Positions 8,344-16,331 of a stretch of 58,088 nt of DNA are shown here, piece after piece (the stretch's first letter is position 1; each line of letters starts with the position of its first letter). The stretch is taken from contig JAFGFM010000064.1 in assembly GCA_016931115.1 (NCBI GenBank), positions 1-58,088 of the forward strand. The letters are read 5' to 3'. This DNA is from Deltaproteobacteria bacterium (GTDB lineage: Bacteria > Desulfobacterota > DSM-4660 > Desulfatiglandales > HGW-15). The notes under the pieces were generated by a model, which was given only the letters and a program-made list of their open reading frames with translations, was not told the DNA's origin and did not search any database. The position numbers and the translations under genes were made by a program.

Positions 8344-9983
8344 CAAAAGCGCAAAAAATAAAGAGCGCCCTTGAGATAGTTGAAGAGGCAAGTTTTGTCC
8401 TGAAACACCATTTTTCAGCCACTCTTCCAATCTACTATATCGGGGCACTGCCCTTTGTCCTTGCCTTTTCATATTTCTGGACAGACATGAGCCACAGCGC
8501 CTTTGCCAGAGATCATATTATTCCTGAATCTTTATTGCTGGCTGTACTGTATGTCTGGATGAAATGCTGGCATGCTGTTTATTGTCAAAAGATGCTTTCA
8601 ATTATTCGGGTTCAGCCAACACCGGGGTGGTCATATAAACAGCTCTTGAAGCTAATATCATCTCAGACCTTTATTTCAGGGAGCGCGGTGTTTATTATGC
8701 CTCTCGCCATGATCACGACAATCCCTTTTGGCTGGGTTTTCGCATTCTATCAAAATATCTCTATGGCATATAATGGGAAAAGAGGTGTAAAAGAGATAAT
8801 AAGCAGGGCATGGGAGTCAGCCAGTATATGGCCTGGTCAAAATCATATTATTCTCAGCATTCTATCTGTTATAACAGTATTAATTTTTTTTAATATGGGG
8901 ATAGCAGTATATATCCTGCCCTACCTGCTTAAGACCATGCTTGGCATTGATACAGTATTCTCCTTAAGCGGGTTTAGCATATTAAATACAACATTTCTGA
9001 TAATTGTATCAGGGTTAACATACCTTGTCGTTGATCCACTGCTTAAGGCTGTTTACACCTTAAGATACTTCTATGTCTTTTCTGTTAAGTCCGGTGATGA
9101 CATCCGTACGGATATGATTAACCTCAGAGGCGCTTCAAAAGTAATAACCTGCCTTCTGTTTTTTGTTCTTTTATCTTCATACAGCAGTAATGCTGCTGCC
9201 GCTGATGAACCCATAGCAGCAGTTAAAGAGCCTTCGACTGTTAAAATAGCCTCCCCGGAGGAGATAAACAGTTCAATAGAAAAGGTAACAAGAGAGAGCG
9301 AATTTGCATGGCGTTTGCAGAATAATAAAGAGGATGAAGATCAAAATGAAATCGGGGCCATTGAACGATTCATATTATGGATAAAAGATTATATTGTGCG
9401 GGCATGGAACTATATTTATAATAAATTAAACGAGTGGATCAAAAAACTGATCGGTACAGAAAAGAAGAATGAATCAAATGACCTGTGGAAGAGTAATGTT
9501 TTTCTCATTATGTATTTTATCTTTGCAGTGCTCCTTTGTATCCTTGCAATTGTGATATGGCGCCAGTATCAGAGAAAAAGAAGACCTGCTGCAAAGATCA
9601 CGGCTCAGGGTATACCATCTGTTCCTGACCTTACAGATGAATATGTGAACCCTGTTGAACTCCCGGCTGAACGCTGGCTCAATATGGGTTATGATCTTAT
9701 GCAAAGGCAATCATTCAGGCTTGCATTAAGGGCATTTTATCTGGCAATACTTTCCCGACTTGCGGAAAAAAAGCTTATCATGATTGCCAGATATAAAACA
9801 AATCTTGATTATCTGACAGAACTAAAGAGACGTGACCACGAACACATGGAGCTGATAAAACTCTTTTCTGCCAATATCCAGCTCTTTGACAGGGCATGGT
9901 ATGGTATGCACGAAGTAACCGAAACTATTCTAAGTGGATTCATTAGTGACCATGAAAGGATGGTTAAAATAGTGAATGGCTAA
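8340..9983 (+). CDS. Membrane protein with C-terminal DUF4129 domain
   Basis: A 547-residue protein of two parts. Residues 1-260 carry five or six transmembrane helices and no motif I know. A new hydrophobic segment at about 262-285, ending SNAAAADEP, looks like an internal signal sequence. After it come the DUF4129 hallmarks: a periplasmic stretch with SEFAWRL, a transmembrane helix at about 380-402, and the helical tail with RLALRAFYLAILSRLAEK and FDRAWYG. DUF4129 proteins are usually separate, so this is a fusion to the upstream membrane protein. DUF4129 genes are regular partners of MoxR and DUF58, as here. Overlaps both neighbours (four and eight bases). Confidence 0.82.
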   Translation: MTKAQKIKSALEIVEEASFVLKHHFSATLPIYYIGALPFVLAFSYFWTDMSHSAFARDHIIPESLLLAVLYVWMKCWHAVYCQKMLSIIRVQPTPGWSYKQLLKLISSQTFISGSAVFIMPLAMITTIPFGWVFAFYQNISMAYNGKRGVKEIISRAWESASIWPGQNHIILSILSVITVLIFFNMGIAVYILPYLLKTMLGIDTVFSLSGFSILNTTFLIIVSGLTYLVVDPLLKAVYTLRYFYVFSVKSGDDIRTDMINLRGASKVITCLLFFVLLSSYSSNAAAADEPIAAVKEPSTVKIASPEEINSSIEKVTRESEFAWRLQNNKEDEDQNEIGAIERFILWIKDYIVRAWNYIYNKLNEWIKKLIGTEKKNESNDLWKSNVFLIMYFIFAVLLCILAIVIWRQYQRKRRPAAKITAQGIPSVPDLTDEYVNPVELPAERWLNMGYDLMQRQSFRLALRAFYLAILSRLAEKKLIMIARYKTNLDYLTELKRRDHEHMELIKLFSANIQLFDRAWYGMHEVTETILSGFISDHERMVKIVNG

Positions 9984-11208
9984 GAGAAGCTTATTCTTAA
10001 TTTTTATTTTATTAGCAGTAATTTTTATTGCAGGTATTTATCATATATTTTCTATTCGATTCAGGATTGGAGATATATATCCTCACTATTCCTCACTTCG
10101 CTCAGACCCGATGGGCGCAAAGATATTATATGAGGCACTTAAAGGCCTGCCGGGATACAGTGTTAAACGTGATCATTCAACAACCCTTACCTGGGAAGGT
10201 GGAAAGAACACCACCCTGTTTTTGCTGGGGCTTAAGACAGGCCTGGATCACAGCGTTTTAAGTAATCCGGGGAAACAGAATTATAAAACCATTTCAACTC
10301 TATTATCATCAGGCTCAAGGCTTGTAATCTCCCTTCATCCTGTTGCATATAAATTAGGGCCAATATCCATTAGAAATGCACCCCAAAAAGATGATAAACA
10401 GAAACAGCCTGAGAAGGGGAAAAAAGAAAAAGGTGAAAAGGATAAGAGCCCTGAAAAAGAGGCTGATTATTCCTTTTTGAAGAGGTGGGGATTTAACATA
10501 CACGCAATGGGGATCAGTAAAGACGCCATAGCTGACCTGGCCTTAAATAAAGGTGATCCCGATCTACCGGCCTCTATAAAATTCCCCGCACACTATTATT
10601 TCACTGATCTGGATTCAAAATGGACTGTTCTCTATGCCCTGAAAAACAAACCTGTTATCATTTCAAGACAATACGGCGGAGGGACAATTATTCTGTGTGC
10701 TGATTCCTACATCTTCAGTAATGAGGCCATGATGTATGACCGGTATCCAGGGCTCCTTTCATGGTTTGTGGGGCAGGCAAACCATATCTATTTTGATGAA
10801 TCACACTTTGGCATGCAGCATAACTCAGCCATTATTGATCTGGCCTATAAATACAGGCTTCAGGGTGTTTTTATTGCATTTCTTCTGATTGCAGTGCTTT
10901 ATATCTGGAAAAATGGTGTTCATTTTGTGCCGCCCCAGGAGGATAGTGATAAGAGTGGTAGGAGTGTTAAATCTGAAAAAGATCAACTCGATGCGCTGGT
11001 GAGCCTTTTACAGCGTTATATAGCACCTGAAAACCTGCTTAAAACCTGTATCACAGAATGGGCAAATACAACTATCAAAGCAAAGAGACTTTCAGTAAAT
11101 AATATCCCCTCAATAAAAGAGCTTGAAGTCCTTGCAGCGATGAATGACAAACCATCGCAGATATACAACTCCATATGTAAAAAATTGATTGAAAGGAAGC
11201 AGCTATGA
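9976..11208 (+). CDS. DUF4350 domain protein
   Basis: A 410-residue protein with an N-terminal membrane anchor (residues about 5-25) and the DUF4350 domain. The motif region SSLRSDPMGAKILYEAL, the LLSSGSRLVISLHP segment and GGGTIILCADSYIFSNE are typical of the family, which has a glutamine-amidotransferase-like fold without known activity. A second transmembrane helix lies near residue 300. A lysine/glutamate-rich linker of about 30 residues (10384-10470) interrupts the domain and is unusual. Its ATGA stop-start overlap with the MoxR gene implies coupled expression. Role within the MoxR cluster is unknown. Confidence 0.83.
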   Translation: MAKRSLFLIFILLAVIFIAGIYHIFSIRFRIGDIYPHYSSLRSDPMGAKILYEALKGLPGYSVKRDHSTTLTWEGGKNTTLFLLGLKTGLDHSVLSNPGKQNYKTISTLLSSGSRLVISLHPVAYKLGPISIRNAPQKDDKQKQPEKGKKEKGEKDKSPEKEADYSFLKRWGFNIHAMGISKDAIADLALNKGDPDLPASIKFPAHYYFTDLDSKWTVLYALKNKPVIISRQYGGGTIILCADSYIFSNEAMMYDRYPGLLSWFVGQANHIYFDESHFGMQHNSAIIDLAYKYRLQGVFIAFLLIAVLYIWKNGVHFVPPQEDSDKSGRSVKSEKDQLDALVSLLQRYIAPENLLKTCITEWANTTIKAKRLSVNNIPSIKELEVLAAMNDKPSQIYNSICKKLIERKQL

Positions 11209-12170
11209 AAGAAGATATGGAAGAACTCAGGGAGATTTTAACAAATGTAAAAAATGAGGTCACAAAGGTGATTATCGGGCAGGAACATGTGATAGACAAG
11301 GCCCTTGTGGCGATCTTTACATGTAATCATGCGCTGATTGAAGGTGTGCCGGGTATTGCTAAAACGCTTCTGGTGCGTACCCTTGCCCATGTGCTTGGGA
11401 GCGATTTTTCAAGAATCCAGTTCACCCCTGACCTCATGCCTACAGACATTACAGGGACTCATGTATTCAGCATGCAGGAAAACAGGTTCAACCTGGTAAA
11501 AGGGCCTGTGTTCACCACCTTCCTTCTTGCTGATGAAATAAACAGGGCGCCAGCCAAAACACAGTCTGCCCTGTTACAGGCAATGCAGGAGCGCCTTGTA
11601 ACCATAGACAGGACCACCCACAAATTATCCCCGAACTTTACTGTATTTGCTACTCAGAACCCTATCGAGTATGAAGGGACATATCCGCTTCCTGAGGCGC
11701 AGAAAGACCGTTTCATGCTGAAGATCAATATGGATACACCGAACAGAACTGATGAATTGCAGCTTGCTCAACGCATGCTTGGAGGGGATGCGCCCGAAGA
11801 TATCCTCACAAGGGGAGAGATAAAGCAGGTTATTACATCGGAGGTGCTGACAAGATTACGAAAACTTCTGGGAGGCACCCTTATTAAGGATGATCTTATC
11901 GGATATATTGTTGATATTGTCCAGGGCACAAGAAAACACCAGGCCGTACTGGTGGGGGCGGGCCCGCGTGCTACACAGTCACTTCTTCTGGCGAGCCGCG
12001 CCTTGGCCGCAATACAGGGAAGGGATTTTGTTACCCCGGATGATATTAAGGTCATGGCTGTTCCTGTGCTTGAGCACAGACTTATTCTGAGGCCGGAGTT
12101 TGAGATAGAGGGGCTCTCAGTCCTTGAAGTAATAGAGGATATTCTTAAGGATATGGTCGTTCCAAGATGA
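11205..12170 (+). CDS. MoxR-family AAA+ ATPase
   Basis: A 321-residue AAA+ chaperone-like ATPase. Seen in order: Walker A GVPGIAKTLLVRTLA, the LMPTDITGTHVF segment, Walker B with the MoxR signature LADEINRAPAKTQSALLQAMQE, sensor 1 FATQNPIEYEGTYPLPEAQ, and the lid region with GAGPRATQSLLLASRALA. MoxR ATPases act with a DUF58/VWA-type partner, whose gene follows with a four-base overlap, in maturing or assembling protein complexes or in envelope stress tolerance. The specific client here is not known. Confidence 0.94.
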   Translation: MKEDMEELREILTNVKNEVTKVIIGQEHVIDKALVAIFTCNHALIEGVPGIAKTLLVRTLAHVLGSDFSRIQFTPDLMPTDITGTHVFSMQENRFNLVKGPVFTTFLLADEINRAPAKTQSALLQAMQERLVTIDRTTHKLSPNFTVFATQNPIEYEGTYPLPEAQKDRFMLKINMDTPNRTDELQLAQRMLGGDAPEDILTRGEIKQVITSEVLTRLRKLLGGTLIKDDLIGYIVDIVQGTRKHQAVLVGAGPRATQSLLLASRALAAIQGRDFVTPDDIKVMAVPVLEHRLILRPEFEIEGLSVLEVIEDILKDMVVPR

Positions 12171-13522
12171 TTTTACCCACTAACAGGCTTATTATATGGA
12201 CAGGGATAATCTTTATCCCTTTTTCCATATTTGTGGCTGTAGTGCAACCTTCTGTGGCGCTGATCATGTCTATATTTGCAGCCCTTTTTATCATCATGGT
12301 TATTATTGACGCATTTTTAAGTACAGGTCGTTTGGATGGTATAGGTATTGAACTGCCTGAGATTGTAAGGTTTTCAAAGGGGCGTGAAGGTGAAATACCA
12401 GTCCGCATTCTTAATAAGGGTAATTTGTTAAAGAAAATAGATATAGCTTTTCCGCTTCCCCCGGAATTAATATCCTCTTCAACAGAGAAAACTATCGAAC
12501 TGCCTCATGATAATGAATTATCTTCCATAACATGGCCATGCAGGGCATTGAAAAGAGGTAGGGCCTTCATGACTCAGTGCTATGTCAGGGTAGCCTCTCC
12601 CCTTACATTCTGGTCTTATCGTAAAAGAATGGCCGTTCAATCTGAAATACGCGTTTACCCTGATCTCTTCAGGGAGAAAAAGGATATTACATTTTTATTC
12701 CAGAACAGGGGGCTTGGGGTCCACAGTCAGCGCCTTATAGGAAAGGGGCGTGATTTTGAACAACTGCGGGAATATTCCCCTGGAGACAGCTATGAAGATA
12801 TTCACTGGAAGGCAACTGCAAAAAGGCAGTACCCTGTTACCAAGGTTTTTCAGGTTGAGAGAACGCAGGAGGTCTATATCATCATGGATGCCTCACGCAT
12901 GAGCAACAGGCTTGTTAATGGCAGTAAAGAGGATAAAAATGCTAACAGTGAAACTCTTACGGTCATTGAAAAATTCATAACATCCGCATTGATCATGGGG
13001 CTTGTCACCGAACGAATAGGTGACCTTTTTGGTTTTGTTGCATTCAGTAATAAAATAGAGAGATTTGTAAGGGCTAAAAGAGGAAAGGGCCATTTCAACG
13101 CATTAAGGGATGCGCTCTATACCCTGCAGCCGGTCAAGGCCTCACCTGATTTTTCCGAGCTTATTACCTTTATAAGCCTGAGGATCAGGCATAGGGCGCT
13201 CCTGATATTTATGACAAGCCTTGATGACCCGGTACTTGCTGATAATTTTATAGAGAGAATTTCAGTGCTTTCAAGAAAGCATCTGATTATCGTAAACAAC
13301 CTTAACGCAGGGGATGTAAAACCGGTATTTGCATCTCCTGATGCCAGCACAACAGAGGATGTATATAGAAACCTTGGCAGGCATATGATCCATCAAAACC
13401 TGAAAACACTGGAAAAACGACTAAAGAAAAGGGGGGTAGGATTTGTGCTGCTCGATAATGATAAAATGAACACACAGCTGATCTCCCAGTATCTAAATAT
13501 CAAGCAGAAGCAGCAGTTATGA
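12167..13522 (+). CDS. DUF58 domain protein
   Basis: A 451-residue protein with two N-terminal transmembrane helices (residues about 6-45), a beta-rich extracytoplasmic stretch, and the DUF58 signature GRDFEQLREYSPGDSYEDIHWKATAKR in two pieces, followed by a VWA-like fold (VYIIMDASRMSNR carries a DxS form of the metal-ion site). DUF58 proteins are the standard partners of MoxR ATPases. It overlaps MoxR upstream and SpoIIM downstream by four bases each. Length and domain order are normal for the family. Confidence 0.92.
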   Translation: MILPTNRLIIWTGIIFIPFSIFVAVVQPSVALIMSIFAALFIIMVIIDAFLSTGRLDGIGIELPEIVRFSKGREGEIPVRILNKGNLLKKIDIAFPLPPELISSSTEKTIELPHDNELSSITWPCRALKRGRAFMTQCYVRVASPLTFWSYRKRMAVQSEIRVYPDLFREKKDITFLFQNRGLGVHSQRLIGKGRDFEQLREYSPGDSYEDIHWKATAKRQYPVTKVFQVERTQEVYIIMDASRMSNRLVNGSKEDKNANSETLTVIEKFITSALIMGLVTERIGDLFGFVAFSNKIERFVRAKRGKGHFNALRDALYTLQPVKASPDFSELITFISLRIRHRALLIFMTSLDDPVLADNFIERISVLSRKHLIIVNNLNAGDVKPVFASPDASTTEDVYRNLGRHMIHQNLKTLEKRLKKRGVGFVLLDNDKMNTQLISQYLNIKQKQQL

Positions 13523-14535
13523 TTATTGATATAGTAAAATTTATAGAAGATGAGCAACCCTACTGGTCAGAACTTGAGGGGGTTCTGATGGCGCTTGGCC
13601 GGGACAATACCCGTAAAATGGATTTACACGAGATCAGACGTTTTCATTATCTCTACCAGAGGGCCTCGGCTGACCTCGGTAAAATCATGACCTTTTCATC
13701 ACAGACCGGGATCAAAAACTATCTTGAATCCCTTGTAGCTAAGGCCTACTGTGAGATACATGAAACAAGGATACATTCAAAAACCTTTTCACCGCGGCGC
13801 TGGTTTTTTAAAACATTCCCGAGGGCCTTTCGTTATCATATAAAGGCCTTTTATTTAAGTATTGCAATTACCCTTGCAGGCTGCATCTTTGGAGGGCTTG
13901 CCATAACCCTTGATCCTGATTCAAAGGCTATTATTGTATCCTTTGAACACCTTACAGGCTCCCCTTCCGAAAGGGTGAACAAGGAAGAAAATAAGAGCAT
14001 TGATGTTAGTGGGAGCGGAATGCTTCGGTTTTCATCACAGCTTATGACCAATAATATAAATGTTGCTATCCTGGCAATGGCACTTGGCATGACATTTGGT
14101 GTGGGCACAATAATTGTACTTTTTTACAATGGTGTAATTCTTGGCGCTGTAGCTATTGACTATATTATGGCTGGAGAATCTGTTTTTCTTATGGGTTGGA
14201 TTCTCCCTCATGGGTCGATTGAAATACCTGCGATACTTCTCGGTGGGCAGGCAGGGTTTATGCTTGCAGATGCAATTATTGGTCATGGTTCAAATGAAAC
14301 AATGAGGAAACGTCTGGCCAACGTATCAAGGGATGTGGTAACTATAATATCAGGTGCGGCACTCCTTCTCATCTGGGCCGGAATAATAGAGAGTTTTTTC
14401 TCACAGTATCACGAGCCAATAATACCCTATAGTGTGAAGATCAGTTTCGGAATCATTGAACTCATACTTCTTTCATGGCTTCTCTTCCGATCAGGGGTTG
14501 ATAAAAAAGAAAAGCCGGGCTTCAAAGAGGGCTGA
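13519..14535 (+). CDS. SpoIIM-family (stage II sporulation protein M-like) membrane protein
   Basis: A 338-residue inner-membrane protein. Its cytosolic N-terminus is helical (DLGKIMTFSSQTGIKNYLESLV). It has a helix near 112-130, then the SpoIIM core with ALGMTFGVGTIIVLFYNGVILG, WILPHGSIEIPAILLGGQAG and two more helices. In Bacillus SpoIIM works with SpoIID/P in peptidoglycan remodelling during engulfment. In non-sporulating bacteria the homologue sits in the MoxR/DUF58/RDD cluster, as here, with no assigned function. No other sporulation gene is present. Confidence 0.9.
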   Translation: MIIDIVKFIEDEQPYWSELEGVLMALGRDNTRKMDLHEIRRFHYLYQRASADLGKIMTFSSQTGIKNYLESLVAKAYCEIHETRIHSKTFSPRRWFFKTFPRAFRYHIKAFYLSIAITLAGCIFGGLAITLDPDSKAIIVSFEHLTGSPSERVNKEENKSIDVSGSGMLRFSSQLMTNNINVAILAMALGMTFGVGTIIVLFYNGVILGAVAIDYIMAGESVFLMGWILPHGSIEIPAILLGGQAGFMLADAIIGHGSNETMRKRLANVSRDVVTIISGAALLLIWAGIIESFFSQYHEPIIPYSVKISFGIIELILLSWLLFRSGVDKKEKPGFKEG

Positions 14536-14536
14536 T

Positions 14537-15316
14537 ATGATCCATAACAGAGAAAATACACTTATCATTGAAACACCTGAGGGCATTGAATTTTCCATTC
14601 GCCTTGCAGGGCCCATTATACGTTCTCTCGCATGGGCAATTGATCTTGCATGCATTTCAGCCATAACAAAAATATTATCCTCTTTAATGAAGGTGTTTTC
14701 AATAATAAGTGTGGAATTTGCAATGGCAGGGCTTGTGCTACTATATTTTTTAGTTTCCATTGGATACGGCATTATTATGGAGTACAACTTTCGGGGGCAA
14801 ACCATAGGAAAACGCATGTTCAATTTAAGGGTTATGGACATACAGGGGCTTAATCTTCAATTGCATCAGGTCATTATACGCAATATCATGCGCCCTCTTG
14901 ATAAACTGCCTTCAGTATTCTATATGGTTGGCGGGTTGACCTGTTTTTTTTCCAGGTATTCACAAAGGCTTGGGGATATTGCAGCCAACACTATTGTTGT
15001 GTGGAATACTGGAGTGAATGAACCTGACCTTGATCAACTGTTGCCTGACAAATATAACTCATTCCGTGATTACCCTCATCTTGTTGGAAGGCTCCGCCAG
15101 CGAGTATCTCCAAAGGAGGCAGGTATAGCCCTTCAGGCGCTGTTACGAAGGGAGCAGTTTGATCTTATCGCCAGGATAGAATTATATAGTGAGATTGCCT
15201 CCTGGTTTAAAAATATTGTTGAGTTCCCGCAGGAGGCAATAGAAGGGATATCAGATGAACAGTATATCCGAAATATTGTGGATCTGCTTTACAGGTCAGA
15301 AAATAAAAAGGCCTAA
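14537..15316 (+). CDS. RDD-family membrane protein
   Basis: A 259-residue RDD protein. I start it at ATG 14537, one base after the SpoIIM stop; an upstream in-frame ATG at 14456 would overlap SpoIIM by 80 bases and add a non-homologous tail. The RDD core includes SLAWAIDLACISAI, three or four hydrophobic helices, and GQTIGKRMFNLRVMDI. The soluble C-terminal part with PDKYNSFRDYPHL resembles other RDD proteins of MoxR clusters. It is the last gene of the operon and ends 17 bases from a convergent gene. Confidence 0.88.
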   Translation: MIHNRENTLIIETPEGIEFSIRLAGPIIRSLAWAIDLACISAITKILSSLMKVFSIISVEFAMAGLVLLYFLVSIGYGIIMEYNFRGQTIGKRMFNLRVMDIQGLNLQLHQVIIRNIMRPLDKLPSVFYMVGGLTCFFSRYSQRLGDIAANTIVVWNTGVNEPDLDQLLPDKYNSFRDYPHLVGRLRQRVSPKEAGIALQALLRREQFDLIARIELYSEIASWFKNIVEFPQEAIEGISDEQYIRNIVDLLYRSENKKA

Positions 15317-15333
15317 GGCCTGATATTGCATTG

Positions 15334-15897
15334 CTATTTTTCTATACTTTCTATGGCCTCTTCAGTGATTGCACAGTCGCAATCAATCATATATTTTTTA
15401 TCCAGGTTTTTCATCTCGCCCTGTGCATAAAAGCACTCATCATCAAATTCAACTATTTTGATGGATATGTCCGGTTTTGGGATGTAATTAAGCGCTACAA
15501 GGCTGTCTGTATATGTGTCATTTTGTGTAAAATAGGCATCTTCAGCCTTGCACACCTCATATAACTCTGCCTTGAGAGCTGCCTGATATGCGCGTGCCCT
15601 GTATGCGGCAAACTGAGGGATTGCAATGGCAGCGATAATGCCAATTATAAAAATAACAAAAAAGATAGCAATTCCTATAGCCGCCATGGGCAAACATCCC
15701 ATGCCATCTTTTTTCTGTTTTTTACCGCACCTGGGGCATGAGAGGGATTTTATTTTTATTATTGCACCGCAGTTAGAGCAGAACATTTCATCAGCGCGTT
15801 TAAAAGGCGGATTATTTTTTATTGTTTCTTCTCTTTCTTCCGGGCCAGGTAGAGGTGGTGGAACATGGCCTTCAACTGGTATCTTAGTCTCGCTCAT
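15334..15897 (-). CDS. Zinc-ribbon protein fused to a pilin-like domain
   Basis: A 187-residue protein. Residues about 38-58 form a zinc ribbon (CSNCG and CPRCG, 14 residues apart). A hydrophobic helix, ending GIIAAIAIPQFAAYRARAYQ, follows, and it looks like the N-terminal helix of a type IV pilin. The next part, ELYEVCKAEDAYFTQNDTYT, is also pilin-like. A classical prepilin leader with G-F/E cleavage is missing; the ribbon and a 30-residue proline-rich head replace it, so this is probably membrane-anchored rather than assembled into a pilus. AGGAGG supports the start. It faces the end of the MoxR-type operon. Confidence 0.75.
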   Translation of the reverse strand: MSETKIPVEGHVPPPLPGPEEREETIKNNPPFKRADEMFCSNCGAIIKIKSLSCPRCGKKQKKDGMGCLPMAAIGIAIFFVIFIIGIIAAIAIPQFAAYRARAYQAALKAELYEVCKAEDAYFTQNDTYTDSLVALNYIPKPDISIKIVEFDDECFYAQGEMKNLDKKYMIDCDCAITEEAIESIEK

Positions 15898-16331
15898 AGG
15901 TAATATCCTCCTGATGAAAAGGTTACATGAGTTACAACATTTACTGATTACTTTAACTGGTCAATCTATAATTCTATTCAAAATTGATTAACTCGAAAAA
16001 ATCATCAAACATATCATTCCCTCGCAGGCGCATTGGCGTCAAGTTAAAAAAATATCGTACTAAAAACATATTGCTGGTAAGGGATATAAGATAAAGATCC
16101 CTTAGAAAAACATCTATTATTCATAATTTAAGACGAAGAATAATTATTCACACAAAGACACAAAGCTCACAAAGTTAAAAAACAAAATATATTATGTTAA
16201 AAAGCATTTGATTCTCTTAGTGTTCTCCGTGCCTCTGTGTGAGACACAGTTTTAGGCTTTTTCTTTTCGCCTTAGCTTGACGACAATGTACCAAGTTCGA
16301 CTTTTTACGAGATGATCAAAATTAGCATTAA
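15898..16331. other. Intergenic region with CACAAAG-type repeat
   Basis: No gene is visible. The right half holds an inverted-repeat element at 16148-16241 (separate entry). The left half is AT-rich and must carry the promoter of the pilin-like gene, which I cannot pin down. Confidence 0.4.
16148..16241. repeat. CACAAAG/CTCTGTG inverted repeat element
   Basis: A left arm made of CACAAAG-like words (16148-16173) faces a right arm of CTCTTAGTG and CTCTGTGTG words (16214-16241) in inverted orientation. It is a relative of the element at 970-1040. It has no coding capacity. Confidence 0.55.

Noticed and set aside
14456-14536. N-terminal extension of the second RDD protein
   Set aside because: It overlaps the SpoIIM gene and has no ribosome site; ATG 14537 fits operon spacing.
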